This document shows, one piece after another, positions 54,373 to 63,996 of a DNA stretch of 64,000 nucleotides. Origin of the DNA: Clostridia bacterium (GTDB lineage Bacteria > Bacillota > Clostridia > Acetivibrionales > DSM-2933); NCBI GenBank assembly GCA_026418275.1, contig JAOABQ010000070.1, positions 243,567 through 307,566 on the forward strand, written 5' to 3'. Position 1 is the stretch's first letter; every line of letters starts with the position of its first letter. Position numbers and translations under genes: made by a program. The notes under the pieces are model-generated. The model saw only the letters and a list, made by a program, of their open reading frames with translations. It made no database searches and had not been told where the DNA came from.

Positions 54373-56133
54373 ATGAAAATACTGACCAATCATATCGGTT
54401 ATGACCGTTTTTTTAATAAACGGGCCGTTTTAATGGGCACCGATGGAGACACTCTAGCGAGCTTCAATATAGTTGAGGAATCTTCCGGAAAAACGGTATT
54501 TACCGGAAAACCTTTAGAAGCAGGTACAGTGGCTAAGTGGAAGGTAGGCTATTTTTGGACAATGGATTTTTCAGAAGTTCGGGAAGAAGGCACTTTTTAT
54601 ATCGTGTGTGACACCTCAAAAGGTCTCATCCGGTCAGGAAACTTTGTGATTGAAGAGAATATTTTGGCCAAACAAAGCCTTTCGGATGCAATTTTTTACT
54701 TTAAAGCACAGCGCTGTACAGGGGATTTAGACTGGGCAGACCGCACTATGACCTTTGAAGGAGAGCGTAAGGGGACCCATGATGTACACGGAGGATGGTA
54801 TGATGCCACCGGTGATTACAGCAAACACTTTTCACACCTTTTTCACTCTACTTATTTTAGCCCTCAACAAGGCCCGCTTACAGTATGGGCGCTGTTTAAC
54901 ACCCTAGAGGAACTAACCGCCTCAGGCAAGCCGCATTATCATGAGTACAAACGAAGATTGATAGATGAGGCTATGTATGGTGCAGAGTACATGTACAGGA
55001 TGAAAGCACCCTCTGGGGCTTTTTTCCGCTCGGTTTCAGGAAAGGGACGGCTGAAAAAACCGGAGGACAGATGTCTTGCTTTACAGTATAAAGGGTCTTC
55101 CAGGCAATTCGGAAAGGCTGAAACAGCGGATCAGGAAGTCATCACGGATGAATCCTATGAAGCAGCCTTTAGAATGGGCTCGGGGCTTGCCATCGCAGCT
55201 TTGGCAGCTGCAAGCCGCTATACTTATCCGGGAGAATTTACCTCGGAGCAATTTCTGGAGGCAGCAATGGAAGCTTATGCCTACCTTGAAAAGAATAACG
55301 AGAAATATACCAATAACGGTAAGTGGAATATGCTGGATGAATACTGCGCATTGATTGCATTAGTTGAGCTTTACAAGTCGACACAAAAGGATGACTACCT
55401 GGATAAAGCAAGAAATATGGCAAAACAAATTTGTATGAGGCTCGCTTCATCCGGTGCGTGGAACAATTACTGGAGGGTAGAAGATAGGGACCGGCCCTTT
55501 TTTCACCCCTCGGATGCAGGTATGCCGGTTGTAGCACTGCTTCATTTCCTGGAGCTTGAAAAGGATGAGGGAATCCGGAAAGGGCTTTTGGACACTATAC
55601 GTAAATCCATGGAATTTGAGCTTTGGGTCACCCGTGAGGTCAACAATCCCTTCGGTTTGGCACGTCAACTGGTACAACGCAGGGATAACAGCCGTTATAC
55701 TGCGTTTTTCTTTCCCCATGATAATGAAGCGGCTCCCTGGTGGCAGGGAGAGAATGCGCGCCTTGCTTCTCTTTCGGCTGCTGCAAGGCTTTGTGCCCGA
55801 CATTTTAATGAGGATAAGGCTTTTCAATCCAAACTTCTCAGTTATGCAGATGATCAAATTAACTGGATTTTGGGGCTCAATCCCTTTGACAGCTGTATGC
55901 AGCAGGGCTCGGGCAGAAATAATCCGCCGTATTTATTTGAAAACGGATTTGACTATACCAACTGCCCCGGAGGAATTTGTAACGGAATTACATCCGGTCT
56001 GGAGGACGAAGAGGATATTGCCCTTTATTCGCGGACAATTCCGGGAAAACTGGACGACAACTGGCGCTGGGCAGAGCAGTGGCTTCCCCATGCAGCCTGG
56101 TATATCTATGCGGTATCACTAGGCCTTCGGTAA
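54373..56133 (+). CDS. Cytoplasmic GH9 glycoside hydrolase
   Basis: 586 residues. An N-terminal CelD_N-type Ig-like domain (about 1-95: LTNHIGYDRFFNKRAVLMGT) precedes a GH9 (alpha/alpha)6 barrel (about 100-586) with GGWYDATGDYSKHFSH (catalytic base Asp region), GLNPFDSCMQQGSG and a C-terminal acid-region WAEQWLPHAAW. No signal peptide, CBM or dockerin, so it probably acts inside the cell on imported cello- or chito-oligosaccharides, like GH9 exo-enzymes. GGGAGGA precedes the ATG. Confidence 0.88.
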   Translation: MKILTNHIGYDRFFNKRAVLMGTDGDTLASFNIVEESSGKTVFTGKPLEAGTVAKWKVGYFWTMDFSEVREEGTFYIVCDTSKGLIRSGNFVIEENILAKQSLSDAIFYFKAQRCTGDLDWADRTMTFEGERKGTHDVHGGWYDATGDYSKHFSHLFHSTYFSPQQGPLTVWALFNTLEELTASGKPHYHEYKRRLIDEAMYGAEYMYRMKAPSGAFFRSVSGKGRLKKPEDRCLALQYKGSSRQFGKAETADQEVITDESYEAAFRMGSGLAIAALAAASRYTYPGEFTSEQFLEAAMEAYAYLEKNNEKYTNNGKWNMLDEYCALIALVELYKSTQKDDYLDKARNMAKQICMRLASSGAWNNYWRVEDRDRPFFHPSDAGMPVVALLHFLELEKDEGIRKGLLDTIRKSMEFELWVTREVNNPFGLARQLVQRRDNSRYTAFFFPHDNEAAPWWQGENARLASLSAAARLCARHFNEDKAFQSKLLSYADDQINWILGLNPFDSCMQQGSGRNNPPYLFENGFDYTNCPGGICNGITSGLEDEEDIALYSRTIPGKLDDNWRWAEQWLPHAAWYIYAVSLGLR

Positions 56134-56136
56134 AAA

Positions 56137-56181
56137 AAAGAAAGATGAATTTCCCGGCAAAGGAAATTCATCTTTCTTTAT
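56137..56181 (+). terminator. Terminator of the GH9 gene
   Basis: AAAGAAAGATGAATTTCC and GGAAATTCATCTTTCTTT form a perfect 18-bp stem directly after the stop. Confidence 0.92.
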
Positions 56182-56295
56182 TATATTATATTCAAAAGAC
56201 GGGCATAAGCCACTTCCCTGGCACTTTATATTATCCAAGGGTACACATCGTAATTTTCTGACCCTTACCATTACATTAAAGTATATTCTGAAGCT

Positions 56296-56889
56296 CTAAG
56301 CATTCCAAATCTCATTTTTAAAGCAGCATCTTACATCAACATATTCGCCTATCATCCGCTTTTTAACAATTTCATATTCATAGGATATTCCCTCAATCGA
56401 TTCAAACAAATTAACCAGCTGGTAAAGCTTTATTCCATGCTTTGTGCCTATAGGTTCACGTATAAAGAGGGTCCCGTCCTGTTTCAGATTTTTCATAAGC
56501 TGCGTAATGATCCTTATGTGGTATTCATCGGGAAAATCGTGAATTGTATCATGCACAATAATCTTATTATACCTACCCCCATGAATGATACCGTCAAAGT
56601 CACACAGGTGAAGACCCAATGCCCTATTAAATGGCTTAAGCCTTTTAGCCGCTTGATGAAGCCAGCGCCGGGACACATCCACAAAAACAAGCTCTCCCCA
56701 TTTTAAATATTTAGCTGCTTTTTGGGATATGATCCCACTCCCCGAACAATAGTCCAATATTCTATCAGTCGTCTTGATTTTCAAATGCTTCACGAAATCC
56801 AAGTAGTAAAATTGAAGAAATGTGCTTCCGATGAATCCGGTCCAAAAGATTTCCTGTTTTGAAGGTTCAAAACTATACTGTTTATCCAT
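56296..56889 (-). CDS. Class I SAM methyltransferase
   Basis: 197 residues. Motif I ILDYCSGSGIISQKAAKYL, motif II ELVFVDVSRRWLHQ, and NKIIVHDTIHDFPDEY. Second gene after the ICMT-like membrane methyltransferase, 22 nt downstream, with AGGTGGG before the start. The two may act on the same lipid or quinone-like substrate; this is inferred from linkage only. Confidence 0.82.
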   Translation of the reverse strand: MDKQYSFEPSKQEIFWTGFIGSTFLQFYYLDFVKHLKIKTTDRILDYCSGSGIISQKAAKYLKWGELVFVDVSRRWLHQAAKRLKPFNRALGLHLCDFDGIIHGGRYNKIIVHDTIHDFPDEYHIRIITQLMKNLKQDGTLFIREPIGTKHGIKLYQLVNLFESIEGISYEYEIVKKRMIGEYVDVRCCFKNEIWNA

Positions 56890-56911
56890 CCGCGCCCACC
56901 TAACCTCTTAG

Positions 56912-57523
56912 TTATATCACAAAAGGTATAAACATTTTTGTTTTCTTCTTGTAACTAACGTACTCCTCACCAAACTCCGCTATCATATCCCTTTCTTCTC
57001 TCTTCGCAAGCCGGTAATACATCCATACAATCATTGGCCACATTATCAACGTAGGTAAAGTTGCCCATTGTATAATCATGCCGGCGGTTAGCAGCATAAA
57101 CCCAGTATATTGGGGATGACGGATATATTTGTACACACCTTTATTTACAACCTTTCCCTTACCGGATTCCTTTGACCAGTATTTATGGTAAATGTTATAC
57201 CAGCCGTTTCCGATCATGCATAAGGCAGTAATCGCACATACAATGTTTATATACATTCCGGTATATCCTATTTGGTTAAACAAGGTATGCCCCCATAAAA
57301 CACCTTCAGGGAGATTCTTCCCGATAACCCACGAAATCAGATACATACTCATGGGGATTCCATGCATTTCAATGGCAAAGGCCAATACAAAGGCAATATA
57401 CGCAGTTGCCGGCTTCCTGTCCATTTTTTTATAGAATGGAACAAACAATAGTGCTACAGCATAAACTGCTGTAAAAAATAAAACACCCCCCCATTGATGA
57501 TAATGACTTTCTAAACTTTCCAT
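56912..57523 (-). CDS. ICMT-like membrane methyltransferase
   Basis: 203 residues with about five membrane spans. The C-terminal signature KGVYKYIRHPQYTGFMLL and EERDMIAEFGEEY identifies the isoprenylcysteine carboxyl methyltransferase / phospholipid methyltransferase superfamily. The bacterial members methylate lipids or other membrane-soluble substrates. AGGAGG is 9 nt before the ATG. Its control region contains the phased TTAGG repeats. Confidence 0.85.
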   Translation of the reverse strand: MESLESHYHQWGGVLFFTAVYAVALLFVPFYKKMDRKPATAYIAFVLAFAIEMHGIPMSMYLISWVIGKNLPEGVLWGHTLFNQIGYTGMYINIVCAITALCMIGNGWYNIYHKYWSKESGKGKVVNKGVYKYIRHPQYTGFMLLTAGMIIQWATLPTLIMWPMIVWMYYRLAKREERDMIAEFGEEYVSYKKKTKMFIPFVI

Positions 57524-57558
57524 ATTCGATTTACCTCCTGTTTTTTTGTTATGCTCTC

Positions 57559-57637
57559 ATTCTACAGGAGAACACGCCAAAAAACGCCTAACCCAGGTTA
57601 GGTATTTGGATAGGTTTTGGTTAGGTTTTTGGTTAGG
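57559..57637 (-). promoter_or_regulatory. Phased-repeat activator site and promoter of the ICMT operon
   Basis: The palindrome CCTAACC-CA-GGTTAGG (57587-57602) continues into further (T/A)TAGG repeats starting at 57610, 57621 and 57633, spaced 12, 11 and 12 bp, one helical turn each. On the minus strand TAGAAT (57559-57564) can serve as a -10 without a -35; the palindrome is centred near -43. This is the layout of an activator-dependent promoter. Confidence 0.65.
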
Positions 57638-57800
57638 AAACTTATATGGATTTAAATATGGAATTTCCCCCCATATTGCAAAAGACTGTTTGTTAAAGGT
57701 AATTCACACACTGGAAAATACTGAATTTACCTTTTGTTATGGGTGGATAAGAAAGGATAGCGATAGAAAATTGAAGAGATAAATTGCCCATGGAGCCTAA

Positions 57801-59333
57801 CTATAAGATTTCTCCAAGGCTTTTTGCTTTTTCAATGGCCTGTATTCTGTTCTTGACTCCCAGCTTCCCAAAAATGTGGTTGATATGCCATTTAATCGTA
57901 CCAATACCGATAAAGAGTGTTTTACTGATTTCGTCATTACTCCTTCCCATGGCTATCAGCATCATGATGTCCTTCTCTCTTGCCGAAAGCAGAGAACCTT
58001 TGGGAAGTACTGTGTTTTCCTCATTTTTCCTATTCAACATATTATATAGACTCTGATCCATCTTTTGTATCCGACTTAAGGACTTCAGAGGTACCCTATA
58101 AAACCCAGCACTGATACCAAACTCTTTGTAGATATCTACTGCCTCTTTCAGATATTCGTTTGCTTCCTCTAGACGGCCATCATTGCAGTACATTTCTGCA
58201 AGCAGTACTAAAAACAACTGAACCTGCGGTATCATGCCTATAAACCGAAGCCTTTCCAGATTTTTTACTAATACCCAATCTGTGATAACATCACTAAGGC
58301 CCTTCAATTTTAAATAAGCGAGTGTTTCAATCACAATATCATGACTTTTGTCACCATTTTTCATGTATTCCACTTCAAAGTTTTCGATATCCGGCTGCAG
58401 CTTACTGTCATGGCCCGGTTCACATGACAAAATCCGGAACATGGATATAAGTAAATCCGTCATTTTATAGTGCATATGTTCAAAGTTAGCAATAGACTCA
58501 TTTCTGACCTCTTCCATCCCCGCAGTATCCTTTAATAGGTAATAGGATTTAAACAGGTAGAGCTCAATATGTCCATGCATATGAAACATCCCCATGCGGT
58601 CTATACTTGACTTTGCAAGCTTTAAATGCCGGATGGCCAAATTGGGTTTATTCATCTCATAATAGCACATACCTAAGGGCATATGTACAACATTCCAGTA
58701 ATCCTGCATTTCATTCTTAAAGCTTGACGACATAACCAATGCCTTATTACATGCATCGATAACCGCCGAAAACTCTCCCAGCTTGTATCTGTTAAGCAAT
58801 TCATTCACCAGCGCCACAACTGCAGGAAACTGGAGATCTAAGGAATAAAACATCTGGTAGGAGGACGCAAACATTTCTGATGCCAGACGGAATTGATCCA
58901 CACTTGCAAGCAGCTGTCCATAAGTCAGTTTGGCATTTGCCATATAAAAGCTCCTATCCTCCTCGGGAAGAACATCGAGTGAGAGCTTCGCATACTTCAT
59001 TCTGTCGTTGTGATCCGATAAGAAACCGGCCAAAGCCTTGAGTGAATAGTAAAATGAACTTTCATATTGATTCCCCAGATCCGTTTCTTTTATATGCTTC
59101 ATAATCCAGGACAAGCCTGCATTATCTCCGCTTAAGAAGGCAAGCCATGCCTTTATGATTTTAGGCATCGTTTTCTTTGAAGTTGATATATCCGTATCTT
59201 TTAAGATTTGATAGTATTGAGAAATATAAGGCGTTGAGAGGAAGTCAGTAATATTTTCATCCATATACTCAAACAGTTCCTGTAAAGATTTACTATGTAG
59301 AAGACTTTGCAATTCCTTTTGAAGTTGATCCAC
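57801..59333 (-). CDS. TPR-LuxR transcriptional activator
   Basis: 510 residues. An all-helical TPR-like region (about 1-430) is followed by a C-terminal LuxR HTH (about 446-510: LSAREKDIMMLIAMGRSNDE, ISKTLFIGIGTIKWHINHIF). This is the C-terminal half of a MalT-type regulator without the STAND ATPase domain. GTG start with AGGA upstream. It lies next to the methyltransferase operon with the phased repeats, its most likely target. Confidence 0.88.
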   Translation of the reverse strand: MDQLQKELQSLLHSKSLQELFEYMDENITDFLSTPYISQYYQILKDTDISTSKKTMPKIIKAWLAFLSGDNAGLSWIMKHIKETDLGNQYESSFYYSLKALAGFLSDHNDRMKYAKLSLDVLPEEDRSFYMANAKLTYGQLLASVDQFRLASEMFASSYQMFYSLDLQFPAVVALVNELLNRYKLGEFSAVIDACNKALVMSSSFKNEMQDYWNVVHMPLGMCYYEMNKPNLAIRHLKLAKSSIDRMGMFHMHGHIELYLFKSYYLLKDTAGMEEVRNESIANFEHMHYKMTDLLISMFRILSCEPGHDSKLQPDIENFEVEYMKNGDKSHDIVIETLAYLKLKGLSDVITDWVLVKNLERLRFIGMIPQVQLFLVLLAEMYCNDGRLEEANEYLKEAVDIYKEFGISAGFYRVPLKSLSRIQKMDQSLYNMLNRKNEENTVLPKGSLLSAREKDIMMLIAMGRSNDEISKTLFIGIGTIKWHINHIFGKLGVKNRIQAIEKAKSLGEIL

Positions 59334-59558
59334 GCTTTCCTATCCTCTCTCCCCTATGGGTTCTGGTCCTTCATTGGAAACATTTACTTACGGCTTAAAT
59401 TCCCATCTCATTATACCATTTAAAAAAGCCTTGAAAAAGAAGGAAGTTAAGTTTTGTACCCGCTGAAAATGGAGAACCATAAAAAGAACTTAAAAGGGGG
59501 GGGCTGTTGTAATAAACACACCCAAGTACGCATATTAAAGAATATCCTTACTGCTTTT

Positions 59559-60857
59559 TTATGAATCTCCCTCAATCACGTAATACCGCCTTTCACTCAG
59601 TAGGATAAGGCGGTTTTTATTTTTGACATACTTAATATCACCAAGCGGCCCTACCATAAAGGGCTTTCCGAGGGTTTGGACGCTTCCGGAATTCACATCA
59701 AAGTCATAAATGATAACCCCTATGATTGAATCGCTGGGACAACCCATTTGAAGTTCTTCCAAATCATAAAACCTAATATTGTGAAGAAGTGTAAGTTTAT
59801 CCCGGCACGCATCCAGAATATAATAGCAGGTAGACATATCGGATTCGATTGCCTCTCCCTGGGTCAAATTATCTTTGCACTGATCCGTGTCAAATTCGAT
59901 ATTCGGTATAGCGTACTTCCCAACCAGCTTAAAATCCTTCATAACAAGAATGCATTCATTAAAGGATATGAATAAATCATCATCTTGCCCGAAAAGTTGG
60001 ATGAAATCATCTGCCCAAGATGCTACAGGCAAAATAGGCAAGGTCAGAAGTCTGCTTTGATAGAATATGAGTGTTACGCCATATACTGTTTTATCCCACC
60101 CTTGATTGTCTTTATACTGAAAAGCCTCCATCACTTCATAATCTTTTTTATTACTGACATAATCAAGATAAAGAATTTTATCTGTTGCGGGAATCTCTCC
60201 AGCAATAGACGGGTACTCCAAAAAATTATTTACATTGAAGGTTTTTTCAACCTTTAAGGACTTGGGGTCTACCAGCCATAATTCTTTAAATCCCTTGTGT
60301 GCAAGTATAAGTTTTGACCCTTCAACAGTTGTATAAATGTACTTGGTATGTTGATAAAATATAATATCACTTTCAAAGACCTCTGTAGGATTTTCAAGAT
60401 CTACAGCACAAAGTACCACCCTTATACGGTTTACCTCTTTGCAATCGTCATAGGTAACATTCCGTTTTGTTTCCATCAGAAAATACAACTTTCCATCCTT
60501 ATAGTTTACATCACTGATGGCTTTCTCTACTGTAATTTTAAACTGAATCAGCAAATCGCCCTGATGAGGATCAATGCATACCAGATGGGAGTTCCATCCA
60601 ATGGTCCAAAGCTTTTCTTTATATAAAAACACCCCCCAAAGGCAAAATTCCACCTTTTCCTTGGTAAAATTCGACTCCCATACTTTTTTGCCGGTCTCAG
60701 CGCTTATCGCCCAAATGAAATTCCCCGAAGTAAATATATATAGCCCGTTATACTCTAAAAAGCTGTATACCTGGGTTTTTGCTTTACCCCTAGCCTTTAC
60801 TGCACCTAGGGGAATTGATGTTTTTTGTTTTTCCAGATTTATAAAAGAATTATCCAT
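59559..60857 (-). CDS. PQQ-like beta-propeller protein
   Basis: 432 residues with repeated beta-blade pattern (FLEYNGLYIFTSGNFIWAIS then AETGKKVW; LVCIDPHQGDLLIQFKI). No signal peptide or membrane span is visible, so it is cytoplasmic. Start ATG follows ACGAGGTA. The function is unknown. It is followed by a 225-bp gap before the LuxR gene. Confidence 0.7.
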   Translation of the reverse strand: MDNSFINLEKQKTSIPLGAVKARGKAKTQVYSFLEYNGLYIFTSGNFIWAISAETGKKVWESNFTKEKVEFCLWGVFLYKEKLWTIGWNSHLVCIDPHQGDLLIQFKITVEKAISDVNYKDGKLYFLMETKRNVTYDDCKEVNRIRVVLCAVDLENPTEVFESDIIFYQHTKYIYTTVEGSKLILAHKGFKELWLVDPKSLKVEKTFNVNNFLEYPSIAGEIPATDKILYLDYVSNKKDYEVMEAFQYKDNQGWDKTVYGVTLIFYQSRLLTLPILPVASWADDFIQLFGQDDDLFISFNECILVMKDFKLVGKYAIPNIEFDTDQCKDNLTQGEAIESDMSTCYYILDACRDKLTLLHNIRFYDLEELQMGCPSDSIIGVIIYDFDVNSGSVQTLGKPFMVGPLGDIKYVKNKNRLILLSERRYYVIEGDS

Positions 60858-61085
60858 TTTATACCTCGTAAATCTTATTTTTCATTATTGACATAATACT
60901 ACTACCCTATTGGGCCATCGTACATGATTGGTTTATTATGACTTATGTATCGCTTGGATCTCCAAGGTATGTATCTTCCTGCAAAACCTAGTGGCACAAG
61001 GATCGCACGTCCCTTAATCAAGTAATATCTTCTATAATATTTTGTTTAGGTACACTTCAAGTATTATTCTAATCCTTATTTTTAC

Positions 61086-61544
61086 TTAAATAAAGTCTAT
61101 TCTCTCAGCCCTTTTCTCCCTAACATACAGGTTTTCCCTTAAAGGTTTACCATCTATGTATTTCCAGTATTTCACTTTGGTTGGTATAACTTTAATAACT
61201 ACCTGCTGATCAAGCATACCATATGTGTCAAAGGACGATTTATGCGCTGCTTTATATAGCTTTAGCAATTCCGCATTCCTTTCCTCTTTCCAATCTCCGA
61301 TTTCTTCAGCTGTACCTTCAATAGATACATTCATAAAGCATAGGGAAACATTTCTATTTTTAAACATTTGAAGATATTTAATATACCGCTTGTTAGTTTG
61401 AAAAAATATTTCTAATCCAATATTAATTATACTCATTGACCGAGATGTAACAACATCATTTTCAGAGGTTGATAATACCCATACCTTATTTTTATCTAAA
61501 ATCTCGACAGTTTCCTTTTCCAATTCAAAATAGCTTATTTCCAT
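61086..61544 (-). CDS. Pyridoxamine-phosphate-oxidase-like FMN protein
   Basis: 152 residues with the split-barrel PNPOx pattern (VWVLSTSENDVVTSRSMSII, EIFFQTNKRYIKYLQMFKNR, VSLCFMNVSIEGTAEEI). Probably flavin-binding and cytoplasmic. Reaction unknown. GAGGAG precedes the ATG. Confidence 0.85.
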   Translation of the reverse strand: MEISYFELEKETVEILDKNKVWVLSTSENDVVTSRSMSIINIGLEIFFQTNKRYIKYLQMFKNRNVSLCFMNVSIEGTAEEIGDWKEERNAELLKLYKAAHKSSFDTYGMLDQQVVIKVIPTKVKYWKYIDGKPLRENLYVREKRAERIDFI

Positions 61545-61815
61545 TGTATAATCTCCTCGTTTTTATGACTTCTTAATATTCTATCATCCTGAATCCTTCT
61601 TGGAAAGGCTTGGATAAACATATTCACTTTATTCTTCATAAGCCTTATACATATTTAACGTTCAATCACCTATCTGCAAAATATGTTTCGCATGTTTTCC
61701 AATAATACCTTTAGTAAAATGAAGATTTTAAATGATTTGATATGATTTAACTTGCTAAAGTGTGCTATGAGTCCCTAGAAATTTTGATTTTCCACATGTT
61801 TAATCTAATCCAAAT

Positions 61816-61844
61816 TTCAAATAATTAGCAAAAGGAAATATAAT
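61816..61844 (+). promoter_or_regulatory. Promoter of the small membrane protein gene
   Basis: TATAAT (61839-61844) with TTCAAA (61816-61821) and a 17-nt spacer. The rest of the gene-free stretch 61545-61815 shows nothing I can support. Confidence 0.6.
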
Positions 61845-61880
61845 AGTTATATAGAAACATAATTAAGGAAGGGGATATTT

Positions 61881-62154
61881 ATGGCTGCTTTTTTAATATT
61901 TATACTGATTGCAATAATAGGTGCAGTTTTATACTTCGCGCAGCTTAGCACGCATGAAACCCGGATTTATGAAGAAATTCAATCTATCGGGGGGAAAAGT
62001 TATCAGTATTGAAAGGAGAAGCTTAATGACAGGACCCTTTTTCTTTAGGGGAAAAGGTACAACCGTCTATCACATTGATTATGAAATCGGAAACAGGAGG
62101 AAAGAAGGCTGGGTAAAATTCGGCGGGTTCCTGGGACCGGATTGGAGATTATAG
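61881..62154 (+). pseudogene. Frameshifted small membrane protein
   Basis: ATG 61881, with GGAAGGGG upstream, starts MAAFLIFILIAIIGAVLYFA then THETRIYEEIQSIGG. The frame stops at 62012, but the +1 frame continues seamlessly as KVISIERRSLMTGPFFFRGK then GTTVYHIDYEIGNRRKEG... to TAG/TAA at 62154. The shift falls in a G6A4 run (61989-61998), where one extra base would explain it. Intact, it would be a one-span protein of about 90 residues. Mutation or sequencing error cannot be told apart here. Confidence 0.7.
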
Positions 62155-62249
62155 CACATAAGTATTTTTGTTTTATCATTCAGACTGATCTACTTTTTAT
62201 ACTATCAAGATATACAAAAGGGATAGAATGGTCTTCTATCCCTTGGCTT

Positions 62250-62438
62250 CTAAACTTCAACCTCTTTACGGGTTTTTCTCCTATGTGTTTCGTAATTTGG
62301 GTCACCTTTTTTCCATCCGGTTCTGCTCTTCTCAGTCGTCATATTTTGAGCTTCCTCATTTAATACGAAGTCGTTCTTCATCAGGCAAAAATATGCGGCA
62401 CTTCCCATTTTACAATTTTCACATTTAATACACTCCAT
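62250..62438 (-). CDS. Small Cys-containing conserved-type protein
   Basis: 62 residues: an N-terminal CIKCENCKMGSAAYFC cluster (four Cys, likely metal-binding) followed by a charged tail (KSRTGWKKGDPNYETHRRKT). It resembles short proteins seen in cellulolytic Clostridia; no functional assignment. GGAGGGG lies 14 nt before the ATG, longer than usual, and the frame extends 9 codons upstream to a TTG. Confidence 0.65.
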   Translation of the reverse strand: MECIKCENCKMGSAAYFCLMKNDFVLNEEAQNMTTEKSRTGWKKGDPNYETHRRKTRKEVEV

Positions 62439-62588
62439 ATCGCTTACTACTGCCCCTCCGTTCAAGGTTTTTTAGTTGTACTACAATACTATTTTACAAT
62501 ATCCAATATATGTTTGTCCATAGATTCCTCATGTATACAAGTCTACCTGAACCAAAGGGCCATTTGGAAATACTTCGCTTTTTATATA

Positions 62589-63863
62589 TTACCTTACGTA
62601 TTCAAATTCGAAATCAATCATCTTTACCGTATCCCCTTCTTGGACTCCCATTTCTTCCAGAGCGTCTACAACCCCTTTACTTTTGATTGCCCTCTGAAAA
62701 TACTGAAGGGATTCATAATTTCCAAAATTGGTGGACCCTACAATTTTTTTAACCCATTTTCCTTCAACAACAAAAATCCCATTTTCCCTTCGGATTTCGA
62801 AAGGCTTTTCCTCTTCTGCCTTATATACAACTTCCTGGTCTGTTTCTTCCACCAAAATGGTATCAGGAATTTCCCTAAGGGCTTCACTTATGTAGTACAT
62901 CAATTCCTTCATACCTTTGTTGGTAGCAGCGGAGATAGAAAATACCTTAAAGCCCCTGGATTCTATTTCCTTCCTGAAGACCTCCAGGTTTTCATCGGAT
63001 CCGGGAATATCGGTTTTATTGGCTGCAACAATTTGCGGCTTCTTGGCCAAAACCGGATTGTACTGGGAAAGTTCCTTATTGATTACATCAAAGTCTTCAA
63101 TAGGATTTCTGCCTTCTATCGAAGCAATATCCACAATATGAACCAAGAGTTTTGTCCTCTCAACATGCTTTAAAAATTGATGTCCTAAACCAATTCCCTG
63201 ATGCGCCCCTTCAATCAGTCCAGGAATATCCGCAATCACAAAACTTTTCTGTTCATCCAGGCTGACTACTCCCAGATTAGGCTCCAATGTGGTAAAATGG
63301 TAATCCGCAATCTTGGGTCTTGCAGCGGAAACCATGGAAAGAATAGTCGATTTTCCCACATTGGGGAATCCGATTAATCCTACATCTGCGAGAAGCTTTA
63401 ACTCGAGCACTATGGTCAATTCTTCGCCCGGTTCACCACTTTTTGCAAAGTTGGGTACCTGTCTCGTGGATGTAGCAAAATGCTGGTTTCCCGCACCGCC
63501 CTTTCCGCCCTTTGCAATTATGTGGGCTTGTCCCGGCTTGGTTAAGTCGGCAATAATCCGGCCTGTAGCTTCATCCCTCACAACCGTTCCCGAAGGTATT
63601 TTAATGATCAGATCCTCCCCACTGCGCCCGGTACAGTTGGATGCTCCGCCATGCTGACCCGGTTCCGCTTTATACTTTCTTTTATATCTGAAATCCGCAA
63701 GTGTACGGATTCCTTCATCCACTACGAAAACAACATCACCGCCCCGGCCTCCGTCTCCTCCGTCGGGACCTCCTGCTGCAACATACTTTTCCCGGTGAAA
63801 GGAAACTATACCATTGCCTCCGTCGCCTGCTTTGATAAATATTTTGGCACTATCAATAAACAT
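62589..63863 (-). CDS. obgE: Obg-family GTPase
   Basis: 424 residues. Glycine-rich Obg fold (about 1-158: GDGGNGIVSFHREKYVAAGG), G domain with GFPNVGKST (G1), F/T-rich G2 (HFTTLEPNLG), DIPG (G3), NKTD (G4) and SAA (G5), and a C-terminal OCT domain (about 345-424). It acts in 50S ribosome assembly and stress control. Start at ATG 63863 (MFIDSAKIFIKAG) with GGAG 7 nt upstream. In Firmicutes it usually follows rpmA, which would lie beyond the window. Confidence 0.97.
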   Translation of the reverse strand: MFIDSAKIFIKAGDGGNGIVSFHREKYVAAGGPDGGDGGRGGDVVFVVDEGIRTLADFRYKRKYKAEPGQHGGASNCTGRSGEDLIIKIPSGTVVRDEATGRIIADLTKPGQAHIIAKGGKGGAGNQHFATSTRQVPNFAKSGEPGEELTIVLELKLLADVGLIGFPNVGKSTILSMVSAARPKIADYHFTTLEPNLGVVSLDEQKSFVIADIPGLIEGAHQGIGLGHQFLKHVERTKLLVHIVDIASIEGRNPIEDFDVINKELSQYNPVLAKKPQIVAANKTDIPGSDENLEVFRKEIESRGFKVFSISAATNKGMKELMYYISEALREIPDTILVEETDQEVVYKAEEEKPFEIRRENGIFVVEGKWVKKIVGSTNFGNYESLQYFQRAIKSKGVVDALEEMGVQEGDTVKMIDFEFEYVR

Positions 63864-63996
63864 AGAAATTCTCCATTCCGCCGCTGTCGCTGGCGGCACA
63901 AATAGTAATGAAAAAATAGTGTGCGACTTTCACTACTTCTGATAATATTAAACCGAGGAGAAGATACACTACAAAGCACGGTAGGAGGAGTCGTAG

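Noticed and set aside
57546..57782. 78-codon plus frame across the TTAGG repeats
   Set aside because: It lies in the control region and its translation follows the repeats; no start signal.
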